Shown here: piece by piece, positions 17,099 to 27,038 of the stretch
Position numbering within the stretch: the stretch's first letter is position 1
Layout: each line of letters starts with the position of its first letter
Origin: JACDAN01 sp963802375
Lineage (GTDB): Bacteria > Actinomycetota > Thermoleophilia > Gaiellales > Gaiellaceae
DNA length: 64,000 nucleotides
Direction: 5' to 3'
Assembly: GCA_963802375.1 (NCBI GenBank)
Contig: CAWDIJ010000001.1
Span: forward strand, 1 to 64,000
Position numbers and translations under genes: made by a program
Notes under the pieces: generated by a model
Seen by the model: only the letters and a program-made list of their open reading frames with translations
What the model was told of the DNA's origin: nothing
The model's database searches: none

Positions 17099-19369
17099 TC
17101 ATGGACCGCTGGGAACCTGCACCGGCTGCTCGGTGAACCTCGGAGGAGCTTCACCATCCTGGGGCGGCTCGATGGTGATGTTCGGCAGGAGCCGGTCGAG
17201 CCAGCGCGGGATGAACCACGCCTTCTCGCCGAGCATCGTCAGGAACGCGGGAACGAGCGTCATCCGGACGATGAGCGCGTCAGTCAGGATCGCCACCGCC
17301 AGAAGGAGCCCGAACTCCTTCGGAACCCGGTCGGCGCTGAGGATGAAGGCCGCGAAGACCGTCCCCATGATCAGCGCAGCGGCGACCACGACTCGGCCGA
17401 TCGCAGCGATGCCGTGCTCGATCGCGAGCGGCGTCGTGAGCCCGTTCACGTGCTCCTCGCGGATCCGGCTCATCAGGAACACCATGTAGTCCATCGAGAG
17501 CCCGAACAGGATCGCGAACGCGATCGGCGGCACGAAGGTCTCGATCGGACCGGTCCGGTCGAGCCCGGTCAGCCCGAGCAGCTGCCCTTCTTGGACGACG
17601 AGGGTCAGCACGCCGAACCCAACGAACGCCGACAGGATCGTCGTGACCGCGGCGGTCAGCGAGATGACGATCGACCTGAACGCCATCGCCAGGACGATGA
17701 AGGTCACGCCGACGATGAAGAGCAGGAACAACGGCAGGCGCTCCATGATCCGGTCGGCGATGTCCTTGAACGCCGCGGTCTGGCCGGAGACATAGGCTGC
17801 TGCGTTGCCGCCTGCGGTCGACGCGGGCACGACCTCGCCTCTGACTCGGTCGACGAGGTTGTCGGTCGCCTCGTCCTGCGGCGCCGAATCGGGCGTCACG
17901 AAGACGATTGCCACCGTCTCTTCATCGTTCAGCTGGGGCTCCGCCACCGAGGCGACGCCCGCTACGCCCCTCACGCGGTCGTAGATCCTCTGCGGCGCCT
18001 GCGGGTCGTCGTTCACGTCGACGACGATCGGGATTGGGCCGTTGAAGCCGGCCCCGAAGCCCTCGGCGAGCAGGTCGTACGCCTTCCGGCTCGTCTGCTT
18101 CTTGGGCTGGGTCCCCTGGTCTGCTGCGCCCAGCCGAACGAGCGCCGAGGTCGACGCGAGAGCGAGGACCACGACCAGCGCGACTCCGAAGACGCCACGG
18201 GGATGGGCGGTCACGAAACGGCCCCAGCGGGCCACCAGCGTCTTCTCGCGCGCCGCCTCCGAATCGTCGATCGGCCGCAAGAACGGCACCTTCAGCCGGT
18301 CGACCTTGTGGCCGAGCTTCGCCAGCACCGCGATCAGCAGCGAGTTCGCAATCAGCACGGTCGTGAGTACGCCGAGGGCGCTGCCGACGCCGAGCTTCGT
18401 CACGAAGTCGAGGCCGAAGAACGCCAGACCGCTCACGGAGATAGCGACCGTCAGGCCTGCGAACAGGACCGCCCGTCCCGCCGACGCACCGGCTTCGGCG
18501 GCAGCCTCACGGGGTGAGAGGCCGTCGTGCAGCAGCTGGCGGAAGCGGGTGACGATGAACAGCGAGTAGTCGATCCCGACTCCGAGCCCGATCATCGAGA
18601 CGAGGATCGGCGTGATCGTGTTCACGTCGGTGATGCCCGCGAGGAGGAAGAGCAGGAAGAACGCCGTCGCAACCGCCGTCAGCGCGAGCGCGATCGGGAT
18701 CGAGGTGGCCACGAACGTCCTGAACACGACCAGTAGCACGACGATCGCCGCAAGCAGTCCCAGGACTTCGGAGGTGCCCTGCTCGACGGGCGGGTACTCC
18801 GCCTCGCCGTTGTACTCGACGGTGACGCCGGCGGGCGCGACCGTCTCGCGGACCGCGTCTTCGACCGCGACGACCGCGTCGCGGTCCTCGTCCTCGATCG
18901 TCTCGCTGAACTGGGCCTCCGCGTACGCGATGCGCCCGTCGTCGGAGAACGTGTTCTCGCTGAACGGGTTGCCGACGCTCTCGAGGCCGGCGTCCTCACC
19001 GTTGGGCTTGAACTCGTCCGAACGGAGGCGGGCGATCGCCTCCTGGACGGCCGCCTTGCGCTCCGGCGTGTCGAGCCTCTGGCCCTCAGGCGCAGCGAAC
19101 ACGACGTTGAGCACGCCACCCTGCTCGGACGCAAACTCGGCCTCGATCAGATCCGTGGCCTTCTGCGTCTCCGACCCGGGGATCTCGAACTCGTCGCGGA
19201 GGTCGCCTCCAACCGCGCCGACAAGCACGATCAGCGCGGCGAAGATGCCGATCCACACACCGATCACGCGCCAGGGGTGGGCGGCGTTCGCGTTCATCCA
19301 GCGCGAGAGCGCGCCGGTGGAGAGCCGCTCGTGGGCCGCTCTCCGCTCCCTGTCGATCGGGTCGCTCAT
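17099..19369 (-). CDS. MMPL-family RND transporter
   Basis: A 756-residue inner-membrane transporter with two repeats, each of one helix, a large extracytoplasmic loop and five helices, about 12 transmembrane segments in all. Conserved transmembrane motifs are SMIGLGVGIDYSLFIVTRFR in the first half and ILFGLSMDYMVFLMSRIREE in the second; the Asp-Tyr pairs are the proton-relay residues of the family. MMPL proteins export lipids or drugs; the substrate here is unknown. The ATG at 19369 has GAGGAGGGT upstream. It ends facing the ROK gene across a hairpin. Confidence 0.91.
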   Translation of the reverse strand: MSDPIDRERRAAHERLSTGALSRWMNANAAHPWRVIGVWIGIFAALIVLVGAVGGDLRDEFEIPGSETQKATDLIEAEFASEQGGVLNVVFAAPEGQRLDTPERKAAVQEAIARLRSDEFKPNGEDAGLESVGNPFSENTFSDDGRIAYAEAQFSETIEDEDRDAVVAVEDAVRETVAPAGVTVEYNGEAEYPPVEQGTSEVLGLLAAIVVLLVVFRTFVATSIPIALALTAVATAFFLLFLLAGITDVNTITPILVSMIGLGVGIDYSLFIVTRFRQLLHDGLSPREAAAEAGASAGRAVLFAGLTVAISVSGLAFFGLDFVTKLGVGSALGVLTTVLIANSLLIAVLAKLGHKVDRLKVPFLRPIDDSEAAREKTLVARWGRFVTAHPRGVFGVALVVVLALASTSALVRLGAADQGTQPKKQTSRKAYDLLAEGFGAGFNGPIPIVVDVNDDPQAPQRIYDRVRGVAGVASVAEPQLNDEETVAIVFVTPDSAPQDEATDNLVDRVRGEVVPASTAGGNAAAYVSGQTAAFKDIADRIMERLPLFLLFIVGVTFIVLAMAFRSIVISLTAAVTTILSAFVGFGVLTLVVQEGQLLGLTGLDRTGPIETFVPPIAFAILFGLSMDYMVFLMSRIREEHVNGLTTPLAIEHGIAAIGRVVVAAALIMGTVFAAFILSADRVPKEFGLLLAVAILTDALIVRMTLVPAFLTMLGEKAWFIPRWLDRLLPNITIEPPQDGEAPPRFTEQPVQVPSGP

Positions 19370-19595
19370 GACCCTCCTCTCCCAGACCGAGTCGTGAGAC
19401 CGCGTCGACGAACGGCGACTTGAACTCGCTCAGCGCGAGGGCGCTCGCGACCTCGAAATCGAGGTAGTGGCAAAGCCGCCCGTCGCTGACGCAAACCTTC
19501 ACTCGCTGGTTCGACTTGCTCCAGAGCAGTGCCGCGTCGACGCCGTTTCCCGTCCTCCGCGCCAGCTCTGTCCAGTGCGTTGCGGTGGATGACAC
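19366..19595 (-). CDS. Small conserved protein upstream of the MMPL gene, probable frameshift near its end
   Basis: The open frame starts at ATG 19595 with MSSTATHWTELARRTGNGVD and continues AALLWSKSNQRVKVCVSDGR and LCHYLDFEVASALALSEFKS, which resembles small actinobacterial hypothetical proteins of about 75-90 residues. In the raw frame it runs on to 19086, deep inside the MMPL gene, giving nonsense. A single-base shift would end it at the ATGA overlapping the MMPL start, and I take that as the likely true end. No function is known. Confidence 0.42.
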
Positions 19596-19718
19596 GATTC
19601 GTCTCCTTCGAGCTGAGTTGACTCTCCAGAGTCGCTGCGCGTGCCCTCGTCGGGCAGGTGGCTACCAGGCGTCTGATGGTGGGGCTACCCCCACACGTGC
19701 TTCACCAGTTCGAGACGG

Positions 19719-20984
19719 TCAGGAGTGCAGGAAGGCGAGCACCGCGAGGACGCGCCGGTGGTCCTCGAGAGCAGGCGCGAGGCCGAGCTTCCGGAAGATG
19801 CTCGTGGTGTGCTTCTCGACCGCTCGCGCGGTGATGAACAGCCGCTCGCCGATCGCCTTGTTCGACCGCCCCTCCGCCATCAGCTCGAGAACCTCGAGCT
19901 CGCGCGGCGTCAGGTCGTCGAGCGGGCCGCGCTTCCGGCGGCGGCCGACGAGTTGCGTGACGAGCGCGGGGTCGAGCGCCGAGCCGCCCTCCGCCACCCG
20001 GCGGACGGCAGCCGCGAACTCGTCGATGTCGGAAACCCGGTCCTTGAGCAGGTAGCCGACCCCCTCCGCACTCTCCGCCAGGAGCTCCATCGCGTAGTCG
20101 GGCTCCACGTGCTGGGACAGCACGAGCACACCGACGTCGGGATGCCGCTCACGGATCTCCCGCGCGGCCCGGAGACCCTCGTCCGTCTGGGTCGGAGGCA
20201 TGCGGATGTCGACGATCGCGACATCGGGCGCGTAGCTGCGCACCTTCAGCATGAGGTCGTCGGCGGTGCCCGACTGTCCGACGACCTCGAAGCCCGACTC
20301 ACGGAGGAGGCGGGCCATGCCCTCGCGGAGCAGAACCGCATCTTCGGCGATCGTCACGCGGAGCGTCCCGCTCGAGCGCTGCCGGCCGTCGACGATCTCG
20401 CCGTAGGTGTCGCCGCCCGCCGCGCTGGGGAGCCGCAGCACCGGAAAGTCGTCTGTCCGCTCCGGACGGAGCAGCTGGAAGATCCGCTCGGGCGCCTGGA
20501 GACCCCTGAGCTCGTGCTCTCCGAGGTCCCTGACGGCCACGTCGTCGATGCTCTCGACAGTCGCTTTCGAGAGCAGCACCTGCCGGCCGTGCCCCGCGGC
20601 GCAGATGCGGGCGACGCAGTGGACGTCGATGCCGACGTAGTCGTCCTCTTCGATCGAGGGCCGGCCGGTGTGCACGCCGATGCGGACCCGCACCTCCCGG
20701 CCGCCGGGCCACGTGTGCGACTCGTGGCTCCGCTGGATCGCGAGCGCGGTGTCGACCGCAGCCTGCGCATCGCTGTACGCCAGGAAGAACTCGTCGCCGC
20801 GACAGTCGACCTCGTAACCGCCGTGCTCCTCGACCGCGCTTCGGACGAGCCGCCGATGATCGGAGATCACCTGCACATAGACGTCACCGAGCTCGCGGAC
20901 GAGGCCGGTCGAATCCTCGATGTCCGTGAAGAGAAACGTCACCGTGCCCGTGGGCAGCTCGATCGAGGGGCGGGCTACGGACAT
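19719..20984 (-). CDS. Class III cyclase fused to NarL/LuxR response regulator
   Basis: A 421-residue fusion. Residues about 12-180 are a class III nucleotide cyclase domain (TGTVTFLFTDIEDSTGLVRE with the metal Asp; then YEVDCRGDEFFLAYSD). Residues about 210-325 form a receiver domain (TIAEDAVLLREGMARLLRES; phospho-acceptor DVAIVDIRMP; KDRV). Residues about 355-415 are a LuxR HTH (LTPRELEVLELMAEGRSNKA). The usual order is separate proteins, so this joins second-messenger synthesis or binding to DNA binding. It overlaps the histidine kinase gene by ten bases and is probably its phosphorylation partner. Cyclase activity is not assured, since several such domains are degenerate. Confidence 0.87.
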   Translation of the reverse strand: MSVARPSIELPTGTVTFLFTDIEDSTGLVRELGDVYVQVISDHRRLVRSAVEEHGGYEVDCRGDEFFLAYSDAQAAVDTALAIQRSHESHTWPGGREVRVRIGVHTGRPSIEEDDYVGIDVHCVARICAAGHGRQVLLSKATVESIDDVAVRDLGEHELRGLQAPERIFQLLRPERTDDFPVLRLPSAAGGDTYGEIVDGRQRSSGTLRVTIAEDAVLLREGMARLLRESGFEVVGQSGTADDLMLKVRSYAPDVAIVDIRMPPTQTDEGLRAAREIRERHPDVGVLVLSQHVEPDYAMELLAESAEGVGYLLKDRVSDIDEFAAAVRRVAEGGSALDPALVTQLVGRRRKRGPLDDLTPRELEVLELMAEGRSNKAIGERLFITARAVEKHTTSIFRKLGLAPALEDHRRVLAVLAFLHS

Positions 20985-23538
20985 GGGATCTCCGCTCGGA
21001 TCACTGTCCCTTCGCCGGGCGGGCTCTTGATGCGCAACTGACCCTCGAGCGCCTCGATCCGGTCGGTCAGGCCGTACAGACCGGACCCGAGCCTTGGATT
21101 CGCGCCGCCCACGCCGTCGTCGGCGACCTCCACGACGGCCCGTCCGTCTTCGCGCCCGACCTTGACGGTGACCGACGAAGCGTCCGCGTACTTGGCCACG
21201 TTGGCGAGCGCCTCGGAAACGACGTAGTACGCGGCCGCCTCCACCTGACCCGGGAACCGTTGCACCGGCAACCCGTCCACCTCGACGGGAAGCGGTGCGC
21301 GGTCGGCGAGTGTCGCGAGGGCGGGCCCGAGCCCGCGCTCGGTCAGCACGGCCGGATGGATGCCCCGCGCGAGCTCGCGTAGCTCCTCGAGCGCGACGCC
21401 GAGCTCCTCGCTCGCCTCGGACATGAGCTTGGCGGCTTCGCTCACTCGCCTTTCTTCAGCTGCGCCTCCGCCAGCCGCAGTGACACCGACACGGAGACGA
21501 GCCGCTGCTGGGCGCCGTCGTGGAGATTCCGTTCGAGCCGTCGTCGCTCCTTGTCGCCGGCGGACACCAGGCGGGCTCGCGAGGCAGCCAGCTGCTCTCG
21601 CGCTTCCTCGTTCGCGAGCGCCAGCGAGACCAGGCGCGTGAACTGGCTAGCCTCTCCTCGACGCGCGGCGGAAAGGAAGGTCGCCGGTGAGCGACGCGAC
21701 GACAGCACCCCAAGGGCGGCCGGCGACCGTGATCGGAGCGGCGATGAGAGAGTGGATGTCCAGCTCGCTCATCTCCTCGGCGAGCCCGGGGGTCAGATCC
21801 GGCTCCGACCGCTCCCGGCGGACGGGCCGGCCCGTCTTCAACACGATCTCCGATGCGGTGCCCTCGAGCGGGAACCGCTCTCCGATCGAGAAACCGTCGA
21901 TGCCCGGCTGTCGCCAGGCGCCGACGATGACGGCCTCGATGCCGCCGGATTCGAAGCGGACGAGGTTCGCGGAATGCGCGCCGAGAACGCGGGCGATCTT
22001 CTCGGCGACGAGGTCGAAGATCTGCTCGGACCGCGCCTCGCTGGCGACCGCGAGCGCGACGCGGTGGAGGGCCCTCTGCTGCGCCTCTCGCTGTTTGCGC
22101 TCGGTGACGTCACGGACGACGAGGAAGAACTCGTCGTCGCCGCTCGGCATGAACCGTCCCTCCTGGTGGCGCACTTCGTCCTGGCTCTCGAGCGTCCACT
22201 CGATGGTCTGGAGCTCGCCCGTATCGAGCGCGCGCCTGCCCGCCGCCATCACGCGTTCGATGATCTCCCGCTTCACCGGGTAGTCGTAGGCGCTCGATCC
22301 GACTTTGGCCTGGACGGCTGGCCTGCGCTCCCAGCCGGCGTCTCCTGGATGTCGAGAATGACCCCGTCCCGACTGATCCGGAACATGTTGTCCGGCATCG
22401 CCTCGATCAGCGCACGACTGCGCCGCTCGCTCGCCTGCAGCGCGAAGAGGTTCTGGTCTCGCTCGATCTCGAGACCGACCGCGGCCGCGACTTGCTCGAG
22501 CAGCTCAGGCTCCTCCAGCAGGGCTTCGTCGTGCACTATCGCGGCCAGCGCACGGCCTTCCCGCTCGATCGGAGTGACCGCTCGGCCGGGCTCGGCAACG
22601 AGCTCGCGCGGCCTGCCGTCGACGTCGACGTAGGTCGACGGCGGATCGTCGCAGGCGTAGAGCAGCTCGGCGGTCGGGTCCCGGAGCAGTTCCCGCATCC
22701 GCTGCTGCACGCCGCCCACCGGCTCCTCGGCGAGCGCTCGGCCGATATCGGCGCGCGCCAGCCGGGTCTGGAGCAGCCCCCACAGGAACAGGAACGGCAC
22801 ACCGATCAGCGCAACCGATGCTGCCCAGCTGGCGGCGACGGCAAGAGTCTCCGAGAACGGCTGGGCCCCGACGCTCAGCGCGAAGAGGAGCATCGTCGCC
22901 GCGCCTGCCAGCAGGATGGGCGCAAGGGCACGCTGTGCCGCGGGGCTCGAATGGCGCCAGCGGCCGACGAGCGTGACGACGACGGCGAGGAGATAGACGA
23001 CCGCGAGCAGCTGAATCCACGAGACGGCGAACAACCGCATCGTCTCGCTGTCCTCCACGAGAAACGCGTTGTCCGGACACTCGGGCGCGCACCCGAACGG
23101 ATCCGCGTCGACCGGGATGTACACGAAATGTGCGACCGTGACGAACACGTAGCCGGTCACGACGAGGCCGAGCTCCCACCGCGACTGCAGCCGGCCGCTC
23201 GGGTAGGCGATCAGCAGGTGAACCAGGAAGCCGGCCGGAACCGCGCTCAGCGAGAGGCCGATGGTCCAGGGCAGCGACTCGTTCGAGGCCATGAGCCCCG
23301 CGCTCACGAACCAGGCGAACCCGACGGCGATCATCAGGAGTCCGGTGCGGTTCAGCGGCCGCCTCGTGCGCGCGATCAGGCCGGCGACGATGAACGAGCC
23401 GCCGATGAGCGCCGTGAGGACGGCCTGCAGACGCGGCACGTCCTGGTGTTCGCTGAAGTACATAAGCGCCGAGGCCGTCGCCCCGATGACCACGGCTGCC
23501 GGCGCGACGAGAAGCCAGAGGCGCGTCGTCCGGCTCAT
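20975..23538 (-). pseudogene. Membrane histidine kinase (HisKA_3 type) with PAS and GAF, three frameshifts
   Basis: Joined across three shifts (near 22300, 21680 and 21445) the product is about 850 residues. It has an N-terminal membrane region of about seven helices (MSRTTRLWLLVAPAAVVIGA onward), a PAS domain (SRALIEAMPDNMFRISRDGV), a GAF domain, a HisKA_3 dimerisation helix with the phosphorylated His (ERRRLERNLHDGAQQRLVSV) and a HATPase_c domain (EALANVAKYADASSVTV; VEVADDGVGGANPRLGSGLY). Each broken end continues in the next frame without loss of domain sequence, so small indels or sequencing errors are more likely than old decay. It overlaps the response regulator gene by four bases. Confidence 0.83.
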
Positions 23539-23885
23539 TCCAGGAGCGCCGCCAGAGCCGGACCGGACAGATCGGCCTTCGCGATGAAGCCGCGAGCCCC
23601 GCTTCGTTCGACCAGGGGGCCGAAATCGCGCGAGTCGCGGCTCGAGGTCAAGATGACTGCGGCCGGATTGCCGTTCCGCCCCAACGCCTTGGCGACCTCG
23701 AACCCCTCCATGTCCGGGAGATAGATGTCGAGGAGGACCACATCCGGCTGAAGGGACGCCGCAGCCTCGATGGCCGAGGCTCCGTCAACCGCCTCGCCGA
23801 CGACCTCGAAACCCTCGCTCTCCAGCAGCGTCCGCGCCGTCCTGCGAAACGTCGGATGGTCGTCGACGACGAGGAAGGTGGTCAC
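23535..23885 (-). CDS. Single-domain response regulator
   Basis: A 116-residue receiver domain with no output domain. The acidic pocket is VVDDHPTFRRTARTLLESEG, the phospho-acceptor is DVVLLDIYLPDMEG and the conserved Lys is in RGFIAKADL. The GTG start at 23885 (VTTFLVVDDH) is chosen because the domain begins there; an ATG at 23936 is possible but adds 17 non-conserved residues. It is the first gene of a three-gene signalling unit, overlapping the kinase start by four bases. With no DNA-binding domain it may relay or buffer phosphate. Confidence 0.82.
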   Translation of the reverse strand: MTTFLVVDDHPTFRRTARTLLESEGFEVVGEAVDGASAIEAAASLQPDVVLLDIYLPDMEGFEVAKALGRNGNPAAVILTSSRDSRDFGPLVERSGARGFIAKADLSGPALAALLE

Positions 23886-23992
23886 CGTGCCGGAATGGTG
23901 GCATGCGACAGCGGTTTCCGTGGTAGGGCTGCCCACACCTTTCGCCGCTATCCTGATGCGCTCTGTCAGAGCTCAGTCGTCAACTTGCCCAG

Positions 23993-24574
23993 TTGGACGG
24001 CAACGCCCTCGAGTGGCTGCACGCGCTCCACTGGAGCCCACTAACCGCGGTTCTCGTCGTCGCTTCAGCCTGGTGGGTGAAGTGGCCGCTCTTCGCGGTG
24101 GCGGGCGGCTGCTGCGACGCAGCCAAACGACGTGCGCTGCCGACGGCCGCGCTCGCGGCCGCCGGAGCCGCGGCGGTCGCCGAAGGCATCACGGTGCTGG
24201 TGAAACTCCTGACCGAGCGCGCCCGACCGCCACTCGCCGATCCGGCGATCCAGGCGCTCGTCTCGCTCCCGGACTCGACGTCGTTCCCTTCCGGCCATGC
24301 TGCGACCGCGTTTGCCGCCGCGACCGCGGTCGGCATGCTTCACCCCCGGTTCAGGATTCCCCTCCTGGTCCTTGCAGGCACGGTCGCCCTGTCGCGCGTG
24401 TATCTCGGGGTTCACTTCTGGTCGGACGTGCTCGTCGGAAGCCTCCTCGGCGTTGCGATCGGCTTCGCGACTGCCCATTTCTTCCGACGGGACCAAGCAG
24501 AGCCGCCACAACGCGGGCGGAGTCCCGGATCGACCGGAATCCGCTTCGCTCGTCTCCGTAGATCGCCGGGATAG
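23993..24574 (+). CDS. PAP2-family membrane phosphatase
   Basis: A 193-residue membrane protein with the three acid-phosphatase motifs: KLLTERARPPL, SFPSGHAA and SRVYLGVHFWSDVLVG, the last with the catalytic His. Such enzymes remove phosphate from phosphatidate, undecaprenyl pyrophosphate or similar lipids. The start is TTG at 23993. The natural end is probably near RRD at about 24490; the remaining 27 residues are antisense to the end of the glycosyltransferase domain on the other strand, a 224-base overlap that suggests a lost stop in one or both genes. Confidence 0.85.
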   Translation: MDGNALEWLHALHWSPLTAVLVVASAWWVKWPLFAVAGGCCDAAKRRALPTAALAAAGAAAVAEGITVLVKLLTERARPPLADPAIQALVSLPDSTSFPSGHAATAFAAATAVGMLHPRFRIPLLVLAGTVALSRVYLGVHFWSDVLVGSLLGVAIGFATAHFFRRDQAEPPQRGRSPGSTGIRFARLRRSPG

Positions 24575-27038
24575 GCACCCAGGCGACGTCGACGTCGCGC
24601 ACCAGCAGCGACTTCAGGTGGCGGCTCTCGGCCTCGTAGCCGTTCCCGGAGATCGGCAGCGCGAGGGCGCGGCCGCGGAGGACCCGGAAGCCGGACTGCG
24701 TGTCGCGAACACGGTGTCCCGTCGTCAGCTCGAGGAGCCTGCGGCTCGTCTGGTTGGCGAGCCGGCGCTTCAGCGGCATCGCGCCGAGATCGTCGAACCG
24801 GTCGCCGATGACGAGCTCGGCAGACGACGCGGCCTCGATGAGGGCGGGAATCGCGCTCGCGGGATGCTGTCCGTCGGCGTCGATCAGGACCGCCGCCTCA
24901 GGCGGAGGCTGCCGCGCCATCACGGCCTCGACGCCCGTCCGTAGGGCAGCTCCCTTTCCCCGGTGCTCCGGCAGCCGGACGAGCTCGACGCCGAGCTCCT
25001 TGGAGATCCGGTCGAGCTCGCGGGCGGTGTCGGGATCGGAGCCGTCGTCGACGATCGTCAAGCCGCCGACGTTGTCGAGCACCTCCTCGACGAGCTTGCG
25101 GTCGGGGACGTCGCCGTGGCTCGGCATCACCGCGTGAGTGTTGTCAGAGCTCAGGGTCACCAGCTCCGGCTTCTCCGCTCGCTCACGCAGCGCCGCGGTC
25201 TGCGCGAACAGCGAGCGGGCGGCGAGCGCGCTGCCATACCCGAGCGCCGCGCCGGCCACGACGTCGGCCGGGAAGTGCGCGCCGAACGAGACTCGCGTGA
25301 ACGCGTTGAGCACGATGTACGCGACCAGGATCCCCCGTAGCTGCGGGATCGCGAACCACGCCGACGCCGCGAGGGCAGTCACGACGGCCATGTGACCGCT
25401 CGGGAAGGACTCGATCGACGCCCAGTTGTGGCCATACGCCAGTGCGATCTCGGCGCGCTCGAAGACCTCGGACGGGCGCGGACGGTCGAAGACCGCGTAC
25501 AGCGCCTGGAGCAGCGCGAGGGCAAGACCGACGGAGACGAGCTCGAGGGCGAAGAGCCGCCCGAGCTTGTGCGGCCGAAGGAGCAGCGCCGCCCCGAAGA
25601 TGAGGGTGCCGAGGAGTGCGTAGTTGCGCGCCGGCTGCTCGAGGACCTCGAAGAGCAGCTCGGGACCCGGCCCCAGAGCATTGATCCAGCGGAAGACCAT
25701 CTCGTCGAGTGCCTGCAGGCCCGTGCCCGCGACGAGGACCCCGGTTCCGAGCACGGCGGCGTAGAGCGCCGCGACGGAGGTCGTCCAGCGACGAGCCCAC
25801 GCAGCGCTCGGCCGCGTTTCCGGCACGTGGATCCCGGCAAGCGCGACGAGGCCGAGCAGCGTCACGGTCCCGCCGAGGACGAAGAGCGTCCGGTAGCTCT
25901 CGGTCAAGGCGATCAGAGCCCCCGCGAGCGGCAGAGCCACCGTCGACCCGATCGCGCGGACAGAGAAGAAGAGCGCTGTGTAGGCGCCCGCCTCGCCCTC
26001 CGGGATCATGGATGCGAGGAACGGGAATCCGACCGTCGAGACGATCCCGAAACCGGCTGCGGCGGCGATCAGCGCCGGTGTGGTGGCGACAAGGTTGGTG
26101 GAGAGTGGAACGGCGAGGAGGCCTCCACCCATGAGCGCGATGCCTCCCAGGAGCAGTGGCCGGAGAAGCTCGGTCCTCCTCACGCGTCCTGCGGCGAACA
26201 TCGCGACGGCAGTGACCAGGCCGAACGCCGCCAGGACCAGCGACGCGCGTGCAAGGGAGAGGTCGAGAACCTTCTCCGCGTAGAGGATGAAGAAGGCGGG
26301 AAGCGCCGCGTACCCCATCACCCAGAGCCACTCTGCGAGCAGCAGGCCACGGACGCCCGGGCGCGTGGCGACCGCGAGGTAGTAGCGGAGAGCGTGGCGC
26401 TCCTGCGGCTCGTGCGCGGCCGCGTGCGGCTCGTCGACGCCGAGCACGGTGGGGAGCGCCGTCAGCGGAAGGAGCAACGCTGCGACGGCGAACGGAGCCC
26501 ATAGTGCGACACCCGCCAGGATGCCGCCGGCTGCCAGTCCGAGCAGGCCGCCCGCCAGCAGCGCCAGCTCCTGTGCGCTCGTCGCCCGTGCCCGCTGGCC
26601 GCTCCCGAACAGCTCGGCAACGAGAGCGCGATGAGCGGTCGTGATCGCGTTCAGGCCGACGTAGACCGTTGCAGCGAAGACGGCGAGCGCGAGGTAGGTC
26701 GACGACGCGCCGAGAGCGACGGCCGTCAGCCCTCCGGCCGCGAGGAGGCTCCCGCCGAGGACGAACGGCAGGCGCGCGCCGAGGCCTCGCGCACGCCGCT
26801 GGTCGCTCCAGTAGCCGATCACGAGTGGCACCGAGAACCCGGCACCGGCGTTGACGAGCATCACGAGCCCGATCAGCCCGGGCGCATCGTCGATCCGGTC
26901 GAGGAGGACGGGGAGGTACGTCGTCGTCACTGCGCGTCCGGCCCCGGCGCCGACGGCCGCCGCCGCGAATGCGATGACGTAAAGGCTGCCTCGTCCGACG
27001 CGGGACGAGGTGCGTGCGGGGAAGGCGAACGTCGTCAT
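24351..27038 (-). CDS. MFS transporter - PAP2 phosphatase - GT2 glycosyltransferase fusion
   Basis: An 895-residue three-domain protein. Residues 1-400 form an MFS domain with 12 helices (YWSDQRRARGLGARLPFVLG is the loop 2-3 motif). Residues about 420-620 form a PAP2 domain (FDRPRPSEVFERAEIA, ESFPSGHMAVVTALAAS, TRVSFGAHFPADVVAG). Residues about 640-850 form a family 2 glycosyltransferase resembling dolichyl-phosphate sugar synthases (GGLTIVDDGSDPDTARELDR, VLIDADGQHPASAIPALIEA). One polypeptide could make, dephosphorylate and move a polyprenyl-linked sugar or lipid; this is inference. The last 45 residues are Arg/Gly-rich and probably read-through. It overlaps the diacylglycerol-kinase-like gene by four bases. 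The MFS part is duplicated at 30136-31537. Confidence 0.86.
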   Translation of the reverse strand: MTTFAFPARTSSRVGRGSLYVIAFAAAAVGAGAGRAVTTTYLPVLLDRIDDAPGLIGLVMLVNAGAGFSVPLVIGYWSDQRRARGLGARLPFVLGGSLLAAGGLTAVALGASSTYLALAVFAATVYVGLNAITTAHRALVAELFGSGQRARATSAQELALLAGGLLGLAAGGILAGVALWAPFAVAALLLPLTALPTVLGVDEPHAAAHEPQERHALRYYLAVATRPGVRGLLLAEWLWVMGYAALPAFFILYAEKVLDLSLARASLVLAAFGLVTAVAMFAAGRVRRTELLRPLLLGGIALMGGGLLAVPLSTNLVATTPALIAAAAGFGIVSTVGFPFLASMIPEGEAGAYTALFFSVRAIGSTVALPLAGALIALTESYRTLFVLGGTVTLLGLVALAGIHVPETRPSAAWARRWTTSVAALYAAVLGTGVLVAGTGLQALDEMVFRWINALGPGPELLFEVLEQPARNYALLGTLIFGAALLLRPHKLGRLFALELVSVGLALALLQALYAVFDRPRPSEVFERAEIALAYGHNWASIESFPSGHMAVVTALAASAWFAIPQLRGILVAYIVLNAFTRVSFGAHFPADVVAGAALGYGSALAARSLFAQTAALRERAEKPELVTLSSDNTHAVMPSHGDVPDRKLVEEVLDNVGGLTIVDDGSDPDTARELDRISKELGVELVRLPEHRGKGAALRTGVEAVMARQPPPEAAVLIDADGQHPASAIPALIEAASSAELVIGDRFDDLGAMPLKRRLANQTSRRLLELTTGHRVRDTQSGFRVLRGRALALPISGNGYEAESRHLKSLLVRDVDVAWVPIPAIYGDERSGFRSIRDSARVVAALLGPVGRNGQSRSRSQRRGGFRRARPTRSEPRDTRATGRPCLQGPGGES

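Noticed and set aside
24351..24574. Antisense overlap of PAP2 and glycosyltransferase ends as a regulatory overlap
   Set aside because: Both terminal parts are low-complexity and non-conserved, so lost stops are the simpler reading.
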